Shown piece by piece: positions 1 through 6,444 of a DNA stretch of 43,401 bases. Positions within the stretch are counted from its first letter, which is position 1. Every line of letters begins with the position of its first letter. The stretch comes from Herpetosiphonaceae bacterium (lineage in GTDB: Bacteria > Chloroflexota > Chloroflexia > Chloroflexales > Kallotenuaceae), in assembly GCA_013821605.1 (NCBI GenBank), contig JACDGP010000038.1, positions 1 through 43,401 of the forward strand. Reading direction: 5' to 3'. The notes beneath the pieces are model-generated. The model was not told where the DNA came from, made no database searches, and saw only the letters and a program-made list of their open reading frames with translations. The translations under genes and the position numbers were made by a program.

Positions 1-617
1 GATTGAGGCAGGCGATATGCGCTTGCCCGGGAGCCATAGCGATCAACCCAGCTGGCATCGGTATGTACCAGCACCCACGCTGGATCGACCGACGCGAGGA
101 TGTTGAGCGTATGACGCACGGTCTCGGTCACGCCTTCCAGACGACTCAAGGCGCGTATGGCCCCGAGCACATGCGTCGAATCACTGCGTTGGCGACCGCC
201 GGCTTTGAGCAATCCACGCTCACGCGCCACCTGCAAGATCGCGTCGAAGAGCCGGCGTTCAGCCTCATGTGTGAGGAGCCGGCTGCGAAACTCGCTCAGC
301 ACAGTATGATCGAAGCCAGGGTCAGTCAACTCCAGGCATAACAGATATTTCCAATCCAACCGCGTGCGGACAGCGTCGGCAGCTTGTCGATCGGTCAAGG
401 CTTCCATGAATTGGAGAAGAGTGACGAGCGCGAGGCGTGCTGGCGAGGCGGCCGGTTGGCCTTGAATAGGGAAGAGATCGGTGAAGTCGCGGTCGGCAAC
501 GAGCATGCCGAGTTCGTCATACATGCGCATCACGAGATTGCCTTTGGGAAAAATGGCATGGGCAACACGTGCCGTCTCTGCGGGAACCAGATAGGCGACC
601 TGTGGTCGGAGTGACAT
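1..617 (-). CDS. IS1182-type transposase, N-terminal part (runs off window)
   Basis: Reading the minus strand from ATG at 617 gives about 205 codons, open to the window edge. The start follows AAGGAGG by about 6 nt. The N-terminal half matches the DUF772/InsH-type module of IS1182/IS5-group DDE transposases: an opening MSLRPQ, a MYDELG segment, then FDHTVLSEFRSRL and RSDSTHVLGAIR. The Asp of SDSTHV is expected to be the first DDE catalytic residue. The remaining acidic residues lie beyond the window, so intactness cannot be judged. The enzyme would cut and paste its own element. No terminal repeat can be confirmed because only one end is visible. Confidence 0.88.
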   Translation of the reverse strand, partial: MSLRPQVAYLVPAETARVAHAIFPKGNLVMRMYDELGMLVADRDFTDLFPIQGQPAASPARLALVTLLQFMEALTDRQAADAVRTRLDWKYLLCLELTDPGFDHTVLSEFRSRLLTHEAERRLFDAILQVARERGLLKAGGRQRSDSTHVLGAIRALSRLEGVTETVRHTLNILASVDPAWVLVHTDASWVDRYGSRASAYRLPQ

Positions 618-713
618 CGCTGCCTCCTTGATGAAAAAGGTCAACGCGGAGAACAGGTCGAATGATACAACGGCAGTGCCACTTTTTCAGCCAACTTTTC
701 GGAGAATGGCTCC
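618..713 (-). mobile_element. Probable upstream end of the IS1182-type element
   Basis: The stretch before the transposase start has no ORF. It ends near a short dyad, GGAG-AATGG-CTCC at 701-713, preceded by the T-rich ACTTTTTCAGCC. The element end is probably at or near this dyad, because a different coding remnant starts right after it. The opposite end lies outside the window, so the inverted repeat cannot be verified and the exact boundary is inferred. Confidence 0.45.
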
Positions 714-716
714 TAG

Positions 717-791
717 CTGGGATTCGCCACCAATGTCATAATCGGTGTAGTCGGTGCAATAACGGGATTAGTAGCAGTTCTGGCAAGGTAA
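717..791 (+). pseudogene. C-terminal remnant of a hydrophobic-tailed protein cut by the IS
   Basis: A 24-codon open stretch begins straight after the probable IS end and stops at TAA 789. It encodes an apolar helix of the type ATNVIIGVVGAITGLVAVL followed by Arg and stop. It has no start codon of its own and an in-frame TAG lies just upstream at 714. The length and Gly/Val/Ile pattern fit a C-terminal transmembrane tail, and the next gene (925-1365) also ends in an apolar tail. I infer that a related small protein gene was truncated by the insertion. The fragment is too short for a firm family call. Confidence 0.4.
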
Positions 792-924
792 GCACTCCCT
801 GTCGTGACTAGCTGCTTCATCCAGCATTTTTTGCATTGGCAAGTATCTTTATTTTACGCGGATGACGGAAATAGCCGCAACAGCGCCATAATGATGCTGA
901 CCTTCTACTACAGGGAGGGATTGG

Positions 925-1365
925 ATGTCGAACAAAAAGAGCGGTGGCGATAGCAATACGGTCGGTAATATCACCAATGCGCAAGGGATTGCCATCGGAA
1001 CGAATGCGCATGCAAGTGTTGTTGGTCATAACATACAAAGCAGCGGCAAAATTGATGCGCAAACGCTGCGTTCTGTACTGGAAGAACTTTATGATGGATT
1101 GGGCCAAGCCCAATTACCACGTGACAAAGCAATCACGGCACAAACAGCTGTGGGGAATGCCCTTGGTGCTGTGCAGGACGATAAGGTGAAGCCGGATACC
1201 GTGGTTGAGAATGTCAAAAAGGTCGGAGAGACGCTGAAGCAGACCAACACTGTGATCCAAGAAGGATCGTCCCTATGGCAAACGATCCAAAAACTACTGC
1301 CCCTCATTGGTCCTTTAGCGGGAGGCGCAAGCGTCGTTGCCCATTGGTTCGGCCTCGGCATTTAA
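925..1365 (+). CDS. Small protein with N-terminal GIAIGTNA motif and apolar C-terminal helix; candidate effector partner of the STAND protein
   Basis: This 146-aa protein is not a named family I can assign. Residues 11-28 hold the motif NTVGNITNAQGIAIGTNA. Residues 44-105 look fully helical. Residues 118-146 are strongly apolar (LLPLIGPLAGGASVVAHWF) and could insert into a membrane. The start at ATG 925 has AGGGAGG 6-8 nt upstream. The same motif opens the next gene, a STAND-like receptor that lacks any effector domain of its own. In bacterial NLR-like systems (bacterial amyloid signalling sequences, effector-associated domains) a shared motif recruits a small effector to its receptor. By that analogy this would be a membrane-acting executor, which is inference. 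It could instead be an adaptor with no membrane activity. Confidence 0.7.
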   Translation: MSNKKSGGDSNTVGNITNAQGIAIGTNAHASVVGHNIQSSGKIDAQTLRSVLEELYDGLGQAQLPRDKAITAQTAVGNALGAVQDDKVKPDTVVENVKKVGETLKQTNTVIQEGSSLWQTIQKLLPLIGPLAGGASVVAHWFGLGI

Positions 1366-1508
1366 TCGCTGATCCCTGCATGCATGACGCGAATCCGGCG
1401 CTAGGTAGGAACGCTGCGCATCATTTCTAGACCGTACTATCTTCGGGCTACATCTCCTTCTGGAAGGGCACGCGTAAATGATGGGGCTTCCTATGGTTCG
1501 GATGTGCT

Positions 1509-4034
1509 ATGAGTGACATCAATACCGGGGACATTACTGATGCTAGTGGAATCGCAATTGGCACTAACGCAATTGGTATCGTCAACACCGGAAACGGGAC
1601 CGTCATCATCCAGAAGGGATACATTCTCCCGCCCGATCAGATGCTTATCCCCCGCAAACAGTGGCAACTCCAGCACTTCATTGGGCGACGACAGCAGCAA
1701 GCACAGTTGAAGATGCTCTATACCAATGTTGTCCAAACCCAACGTGGGTCTGGGTGTTTTGTGACAGGGCGAATCGGGTGCGGTGCTGGAAGTGTAGTAC
1801 AAGCAGCAATCACAGATTTGCTCCAATCAGCCGCTCCGATCCTCGTCAATTTAACCTTCGATTATACAAGTGATCCACGCGACACGTCCAACATCCCGCT
1901 GAACAATTACGTTGCTGCCCTGTGTGCTTCCCTTGCTCCTGATCAAACCGTCGCATTACGGCCACTACTTAGTCTACTCGTGGGACACCTCGCCGCACGA
2001 AGCCTTGCTGTGCAGCAACATTTAAAAGGCTCGCCGGGCCTTGATCCTGCCCAAGCAGTTCGTGATGTGCTCCGCTTAGCAGTGCGAGAACGGCCTGTTA
2101 TCTTACTGTACGACCTCGATCTTAATCCGCCAGAGTGGTGGCTACAGTTTTTAGATGAACTTATCAACGATCATTTGGTTGATCTGCCACTCTTGCTGAT
2201 CGCAACGCTTGAAACACGTGAGCCATTGAGCAGTGGTCAGCTTATGCAAGGAGTTGCGGCTCGTGCTCAGTCTTTGGTGGAAGACGGCATGGCTACCGAA
2301 CTGCGGCTACCAAACTTGACGGAGGCAGAATTAACGGAGGTGCTGGACGATGATGCTCAGCTTGCCGAACTCCTGTGGCGCTATACACGTGGATGGCCGG
2401 TGTTAACGGAGCAGATGTGGCAGGCGTGGCAAGATTACGCTTATGTGGTACGTACGGCATCTGGGTACTATGAGATTACACCAGCCGGTAACTTCCTGTG
2501 GAGCAAGTATACCGATCTGTTCAAGACCTGGTTTGCTGAACCATGGGACCAGCAGCCCAACAGACTATGCGATTCTGTGTTCTTGGAGCGCTTCTTAGCA
2601 TTTGCCGCCCTAGAGGGGATGGAGTTTACCGCTGAAGCGGCAGTCGAAGCCGCGCACCGGTTTGTAGGTGGAGCGCGTCCGACCAAGCAACCGATTCAAT
2701 ACCAAAATATAGCTCCTACTGATCAATTGCTCTCGGCAATCGCCAACTGGGAAGAAGGAACGTTAACCGTTGAATGCGACGTTCTGATGGTATATAGGGA
2801 TGGGAATCCTCAGCCATTCCGTCGTCAACGATTTCACCAAGAATGGATCCGGTTACTATTGCTTCATAAAATTGAATCCGACACAAAATATCCACGAATG
2901 AGAATGGCAGCCGAATTAGCGGAGGTGCTTTCAGGGCTAGGGGGACAACACTCAGTCATCAATCGGGCACTCTTTGATCTGTGGTTGTTAGCGAACAACC
3001 CAAACCAAGCGAAACGCAGCTTGGAGCATGTCAAAGCAGCAACCCCATTAGATACATTGTTAGTTCGCATCGACCTCCTTGCACGAGCTTTGCAGCAACA
3101 ACTCCGGCTTAATGAGAAGACGACAGAGGGCTCCAATACCCCGAACGTGGCTCCCGCAGAGTGGCAGCAGCTGTCGGAGTGGGAGCGAGAGGCCGCTGAG
3201 GATTATCTCGAACGTGGAGAGTTGGATCGGGCTCATAGTATGCTTACAAGTGCGCTGACACATGCACGAGCAGCTCGATCACCCTTGACCGAAGGATCGG
3301 CATTTATCATTCTTGGGCGTCTAGTTAGGATTCGTCAGGACCATGATCTGGCTGCGAGTTATTTGCATCAAGCTGAGGCTTTGTTTCTTTCACAATCGCC
3401 ACGACGTGAAGCACAACTTGCACTTGCATCAACCGTGGCTGAGTTAGGGATCATAGCGTCCCAACAGAAGCTTCAGGAAAAGGCACGACGCCTGTACGAC
3501 CAAGCCTGTGATATCTATTCGGAGGTATATGGTCCCACCCATCCCGACACGGCGACGAGCCTCAGCAACTTGGCTTTTCTACTCAACGCTGTAGGGGAGT
3601 ATGGAGCAGCGCGACCGTTGTATGAACGGGCACTGGCGATTCGGGAGCAGGTGCTGGGTCCTACTCATCCCCACACGGCGGCAAGCCTCAACAACTTGGC
3701 TGGTGTGCTGAAGGATGTAGGGGAGTATGGAGCAGCGCGACCGTTGTATGAACGGGCACTGGCTATTCATGAGCAGGTGCTGGGTCCCACCCATCCCGAC
3801 ACGGCGACGAGCCTCAACAACTTGGCTTTTCTACTCAACGCTGTAGGGGAGTATGGAGCAGCACGACCGTTGTATGAACGGGCACTGGCTATTCATGAGC
3901 AGGTGCTGGGTCCTACTCATCCCCACACGGCGACTTTACGCAATAATCTCGCAATTTTGGATGCGAAGATGACAGAACAGAACCCGCCGCAAGCTGCGGG
4001 ATTTCAATCCCCGCAGTTAGGCGGGTTTTCGTGA
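1509..4034 (+). CDS. STAND-like NTPase with degenerate P-loop, N-terminal GIAIGTNA motif and C-terminal TPRs (NLR-like sensor)
   Basis: This is an 841-aa NLR-like protein. Residues 4-22 carry the motif shared with the previous gene. A nucleotide-binding fold follows: a P-loop-like segment GRIGCGAGS at 87-95 with the usual Lys replaced, a Walker B-like VILLYDLD at 197-204, and a sensor-like LPLLLIATLETRE at about 226-236. A helical linker and winged-helix-like region occupy roughly 350-560. Kinesin-light-chain-type 42-residue TPRs run from about 570 to the end, the last ones nearly identical. STAND proteins normally oligomerise on ligand binding and recruit an effector. With no catalytic domain here, the effector is probably the upstream 146-aa protein. 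The gene starts 143 bp after that one with a weak ribosome site; no earlier in-frame start exists. Confidence 0.82.
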   Translation: MSDINTGDITDASGIAIGTNAIGIVNTGNGTVIIQKGYILPPDQMLIPRKQWQLQHFIGRRQQQAQLKMLYTNVVQTQRGSGCFVTGRIGCGAGSVVQAAITDLLQSAAPILVNLTFDYTSDPRDTSNIPLNNYVAALCASLAPDQTVALRPLLSLLVGHLAARSLAVQQHLKGSPGLDPAQAVRDVLRLAVRERPVILLYDLDLNPPEWWLQFLDELINDHLVDLPLLLIATLETREPLSSGQLMQGVAARAQSLVEDGMATELRLPNLTEAELTEVLDDDAQLAELLWRYTRGWPVLTEQMWQAWQDYAYVVRTASGYYEITPAGNFLWSKYTDLFKTWFAEPWDQQPNRLCDSVFLERFLAFAALEGMEFTAEAAVEAAHRFVGGARPTKQPIQYQNIAPTDQLLSAIANWEEGTLTVECDVLMVYRDGNPQPFRRQRFHQEWIRLLLLHKIESDTKYPRMRMAAELAEVLSGLGGQHSVINRALFDLWLLANNPNQAKRSLEHVKAATPLDTLLVRIDLLARALQQQLRLNEKTTEGSNTPNVAPAEWQQLSEWEREAAEDYLERGELDRAHSMLTSALTHARAARSPLTEGSAFIILGRLVRIRQDHDLAASYLHQAEALFLSQSPRREAQLALASTVAELGIIASQQKLQEKARRLYDQACDIYSEVYGPTHPDTATSLSNLAFLLNAVGEYGAARPLYERALAIREQVLGPTHPHTAASLNNLAGVLKDVGEYGAARPLYERALAIHEQVLGPTHPDTATSLNNLAFLLNAVGEYGAARPLYERALAIHEQVLGPTHPHTATLRNNLAILDAKMTEQNPPQAAGFQSPQLGGFS
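3531..3950 (+). repeat. 126-bp tandem TPR-coding repeats arranged as a 252-bp dimer
   Basis: Copies begin at 3531, 3657, 3783 and 3909, exactly 126 bp (42 codons) apart, and the fourth is partial. Copies 1 and 3 share one version of the first half (HPDTATSL..NLAFLLNAVGEY). Copies 2 and 4 share another (HPHTA at the start). The unit that last duplicated was therefore 252 bp. Near identity at synonymous sites points to recent expansion or gene conversion. Confidence 0.92.
3983..4029 (+). terminator. Nested hairpin with T-run inside the 3' end of the STAND gene
   Basis: The outer stem CCCGCC (3983-3988) pairs with GGCGGG (4020-4025). The inner stem CTGCGGG (3994-4000) pairs with CCCGCAG (4010-4016). 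TTTT follows at 4026-4029. The stop codon of the STAND gene lies beyond it at 4032-4034, so the last residues (QAAGFQSPQLGGFS) are encoded by the hairpin. It may be an intrinsic terminator, or the left-end hairpin of the adjacent tnpB element. Confidence 0.55.
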
Positions 4035-4046
4035 CTGGCTTTAGCC

Positions 4047-4076
4047 TTGGTCGTTTGTATGACATTATGATATACT
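4047..4076 (+). promoter_or_regulatory. Promoter for the RHH-tnpB pair, probably leaderless
   Basis: The -35-like TTGGTC (4047-4052) and the -10 TATACT (4071-4076) are 18 bp apart. The -10 box ends only 6 nt before ATG 4083, so transcription would start on or next to the start codon. No Shine-Dalgarno sequence is present between them. Confidence 0.55.
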
Positions 4077-4082
4077 GGACGC

Positions 4083-4295
4083 ATGAAACGAACGACTATT
4101 TGGCTTGCCGACCGCGATCATGCCGCGATTGAACGTATCAAGGAACGCTTCGGCGTTGCCACCGATAGCGATGCCATCCGCCTCGCAGTAAGGATCCTTG
4201 CCGATGCTCAAAGCCTATCAGTATCGCCTCTACCCATCGAAGGCACAGGAACGCAAGCTCGACGCGACCCGCGAGACCTGCCGCCGCTGGTATAA
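4083..4295 (+). CDS. Ribbon-helix-helix (CopG/Arc-like) protein overlapping tnpB
   Basis: This 70-aa protein has a first 42 residues (MKRTTIWLADRDHAAIERIK, then RFGVATDSDAIRLAVRIL) that fit an RHH DNA-binding fold: one beta-strand, then two helices. The remaining 28 residues are read from DNA that also encodes the TnpB N-terminus in another frame and look unstructured. It overlaps tnpB by 92 bp, so the two are surely co-transcribed. RHH proteins usually bind palindromic operators as dimers, and autorepression of this tnpB transcript is the obvious guess. It could instead be a leftover antitoxin. No toxin partner is seen. Confidence 0.65.
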   Translation: MKRTTIWLADRDHAAIERIKERFGVATDSDAIRLAVRILADAQSLSVSPLPIEGTGTQARRDPRDLPPLV

Positions 4296-5361
4296 CGACC
4301 TGCTTGCCGAACGCAAGACGGCCTACGAGGAGCGCGGCGAAACCATCGGCAAGTACGAACAGTTACGCCGGGTCAAAGACCATAAGGCCGCGAGTCCGTG
4401 GGCCAAGGTGGTGCATAGCCACGTCCTCCAAGTGGTGGTAAGCGACCTGGACCAGGCGTTTCAGGCGTTCTTTCGGCGGGTCAAGACCGGGGGTGTCCTC
4501 GGGGCCAAGGCAGGGTATCCACGCTTCAAGGGGTGCAATCGCTTCGACAGTTTTGGCTTTAAAGAATACGGCAACGGCTTTAAGCTGGACGGGCGGCGCT
4601 TACGTGTGAGTGGCATTGGACGGATCGCCGTGCGCTGGCATCGCCAGATCGAAGGCACGATCAAGACCTTGCGGTTGATACGAAAGGCGAGCGGTTGGTA
4701 TGCCTGCTTCACTGCTGAGTACGAACCGACCGCGCTGCCTGCGACGGGCAAGGATGTGGGAGTTGATGTGGGGATTGCAAGTCTGCTCACCACGAGCGAC
4801 GGGGACACGACTCCCAAGCAGGGCTGGTATCGACGGGAGCAAGCCAAGCTTCGTATCCTGCAACGCCGCGTAGCACGTCGCAGCAAGGGTGGAAGCAATC
4901 GAAGGAAAGCGGTGGTCGCACTCCAGCGCCAGCACGAGCACATCGGCAACCAACGCAAGGACTTTCTGAACAAGCAGTCACATCGCCTGATCGTACAGTA
5001 CGACCGGATCGCGGTGGAGGACTTGAAGATCACCAACATGGTGAAAAACCGCCACCTTGCAAAGAGCATTTTAGATGCGGGATGGGGCTCCTTCGTGGCA
5101 CGATTACACGCCAAAGCGGAAGAGGCTGGACGTGTGGTTGTCGAAGTAAACCCGGCCTACACGTCGAAAGACTGCTCAGGATGCGGCTATCGGTTTGAGC
5201 AATTAACGCTCAAAGACCGCTGGATTGATTGCCCGCGTTGTTTGCTTTCGTTGGATCGCGACCACAACGCAGCGCTCAATATCTTAAAACGGGGCGGACA
5301 GCTCCGTTGGAACATAAGCTCATCAATGGATGGGTTGTTCCAAGAAGCTGCTGGTCTTTAG
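4204..5361 (+). CDS. tnpB: TnpB RNA-guided nuclease of an IS200/IS605-type element
   Basis: The protein has 385 residues from ATG 4204; a TTG two codons earlier is a less likely start. The N-terminal MLKAYQYRLYPSKAQ is typical. The split RuvC centre looks intact: D188 in VGVDVGIAS, E272 in IAVEDLKI, and D353 in LDRDHNAALNIL. A zinc ribbon is formed by C324-x2-C327 and C343-x2-C346. TnpB proteins use an omega RNA made from the 3' end of the element to cut DNA matching the flank, which favours retention of the element. The stop codon lies inside the right-end hairpin. Nothing suggests nuclease inactivation. Confidence 0.93.
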   Translation: MLKAYQYRLYPSKAQERKLDATRETCRRWYNDLLAERKTAYEERGETIGKYEQLRRVKDHKAASPWAKVVHSHVLQVVVSDLDQAFQAFFRRVKTGGVLGAKAGYPRFKGCNRFDSFGFKEYGNGFKLDGRRLRVSGIGRIAVRWHRQIEGTIKTLRLIRKASGWYACFTAEYEPTALPATGKDVGVDVGIASLLTTSDGDTTPKQGWYRREQAKLRILQRRVARRSKGGSNRRKAVVALQRQHEHIGNQRKDFLNKQSHRLIVQYDRIAVEDLKITNMVKNRHLAKSILDAGWGSFVARLHAKAEEAGRVVVEVNPAYTSKDCSGCGYRFEQLTLKDRWIDCPRCLLSLDRDHNAALNILKRGGQLRWNISSSMDGLFQEAAGL

Positions 5362-5378
5362 ACCATGCAGAGTGTCAC
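5348..5378 (+). ncRNA. Right-end hairpin, probable 3' scaffold of the omega RNA
   Basis: CTGCTGGTC (5348-5356), loop TTTA, and GACCATGCAG (5361-5370) form a stem with one bulged base. AGTGTCAC follows. This resembles the right end of IS605-group elements, where the omega RNA scaffold ends and the guide continues into flanking DNA. If so, the guide begins around 5377-5379 and reads into the HsdS remnant. The 5' end of the RNA cannot be set by eye. Confidence 0.6.
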
Positions 5379-6035
5379 CGCTTCGATTCGTCATATCACG
5401 TCCCCTTAGTGCGCACAATTGTGGATCTTCTCCACAAGGGAACCTTCCGCCCCACAGCACTAGAAGGACTCGTCGATCAGATAGCCCTCCCCCCTCGGTT
5501 TAAGCGGATCTACGTTGAGAAAGCATACGGTATACTGTTCTTACGGCCTTCACAATTGCCCCAGCCGCGCCCATACGATCTAGGATATATCTCAAAGCTC
5601 ACGCCTGTTCTTGATGCGCTCATGCTTCATAAAGGTGAGGTGCTGGTTACTACTGATGGCACTGTGGGTCGAATTGGACTAGTCACGGAATATATGGCCA
5701 GTTGGGCAGGAAGCAACAATATCGCTCGGCTCAGCTGCAAAGCTCATCCTGGAGCGAATGGCTATTTAGCGGCATTTCTGAGTAGTCCCTACGGCTTCCA
5801 CCAACTTACTCGAGAGATTTATGGTGGGGTGGTGGATCATATTGAGGTGCCGAATATTGCAGGCGTACTGGTCCCAGGAGCACCACCAGAAGTCCAGGAA
5901 GCGATTGGGATGCCAGTGGTTACAGCTTACCGCAAGAAAGATGAAGCAAGTGCTATTGAAGCAGCGGCGATCCGACAACTGGAAGAGAGTATAACTGCGC
6001 GCCCGGGGCTAGGTAATAGCACTCGGATCATCTGA
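5376..6035 (+). pseudogene. Type I restriction HsdS specificity subunit, 5'-truncated by the tnpB element
   Basis: From the tnpB right end the frame reads HRFDSSYHVPLVR, then LPPRFKRIYV, then EVLVTTDGTVGRIGLV and WAGSNNIARL. It ends with a helical segment containing PGAPPEVQEAIG and DEASAIEAAAIRQLEESI. RFDxSYH, the GT(V/I)G motif, the SNN segment and the PPxxxQ(E)xI plus A-rich helix are hallmarks of a target recognition domain followed by the conserved helical spacer of HsdS. The original start is missing and no hsdM or hsdR lies nearby, so it cannot direct restriction here. The tail after EESI may be read-through. Confidence 0.8.
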
Positions 6036-6269
6036 GGTGCCCAGCACATACACAACTATAGATCTGTGCGGCAAGCACAGGACCGAGCGTAGTGGTTCAG
6101 TATCAGAGGCACGAGGATAGCGCTGTCGCAGCCCACGCAATGCCGAGGTATGTACCATCCGATTCATTTCTCCAGCAAGTTGAAGATTACGACATGTAGG
6201 CATGAGGCACATGATCTTGAGTTGCAGTTGCTCAACTTCGAGCGATGCATCGGCAGCTAATGTTTCCAT
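6009..6269 (-). CDS. Small uncharacterised helical protein (Chloroflexi-type family)
   Basis: The 86-aa product from an internal ATG at 6269 contains LQLKIMCLMPTCRNLQLAGEMNRMVHTSALRGLRQRYP. This pattern (RLxxxLLxxMPxxRKLxLxGEMNxxVRxLALAGLRxRHP) recurs in many small Chloroflexi proteins as I remember them, often beside nucleotidyltransferase genes. Its function is unknown. The C-terminus after the RQRYP helix diverges from what I would expect and may be decayed. Its 3' end overlaps the HsdS remnant by 27 bp in convergent orientation. A longer reading from 6341 is possible but lacks a better ribosome site. Confidence 0.5.
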   Translation of the reverse strand: METLAADASLEVEQLQLKIMCLMPTCRNLQLAGEMNRMVHTSALRGLRQRYPRASDTEPLRSVLCLPHRSIVVYVLGTSDDPSAIT

Positions 6270-6444
6270 AGGACAAACCTTCGGGTAGTACACCTTAACC
6301 TCATGCACCGTACGTAAGTATTTGAACGACGTCAAACGCACAAGTCAGATCATAGGCGGTAGGGGGTTATTCCTTGCCCTACAAGATTATGCTTGTGGTC
6401 TCCCCAAATATCTAGCGTCGCAGGTCCAATCCCATTATCTGGTC

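Larger units (their letters stand above)
4035..5378 (+). mobile_element. tnpB-type (IS200/IS605 superfamily) element, no tnpA
   Basis: The element holds an RHH gene and tnpB and ends in a right-end hairpin followed by AGTGTCAC, the usual look of IS605-group right ends. No Y1 transposase or serine recombinase gene is present, so it is non-autonomous or IS1341-like. The right boundary (5375-5378) is supported because an HsdS coding frame begins exactly there. The left boundary is uncertain, somewhere between about 3980 and 4045; a small GGC-TTTA-GCC hairpin at 4038-4047 resembles the right-end loop. Confidence 0.65.

Noticed and set aside
837-898. Promoter for the 146-aa protein gene
   Set aside because: Only loose boxes (TTGCAT, CATAAT) with poor spacing; no promoter can be supported by eye.
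1475-1511. Short ORF MGLPMVRMCYE overlapping the STAND start, possible leader peptide
   Set aside because: Poorly placed ribosome site and no further support; mentioned only as a possible translational coupling.
3531-3950. Regular direct repeats that could suggest a CRISPR array
   Set aside because: The units are 126 bp, contiguous, in frame and encode TPRs; there are no spacers and no cas genes.
4461-5114. 217-codon minus-strand frame inside tnpB
   Set aside because: Shadow of tnpB; low-complexity Arg/Ser-rich product.
4204-5361. TnpB as a nuclease-dead regulator (TldR-like)
   Set aside because: D188, E272 and D353 and the zinc ribbon are all present, so an active nuclease is the simpler reading.
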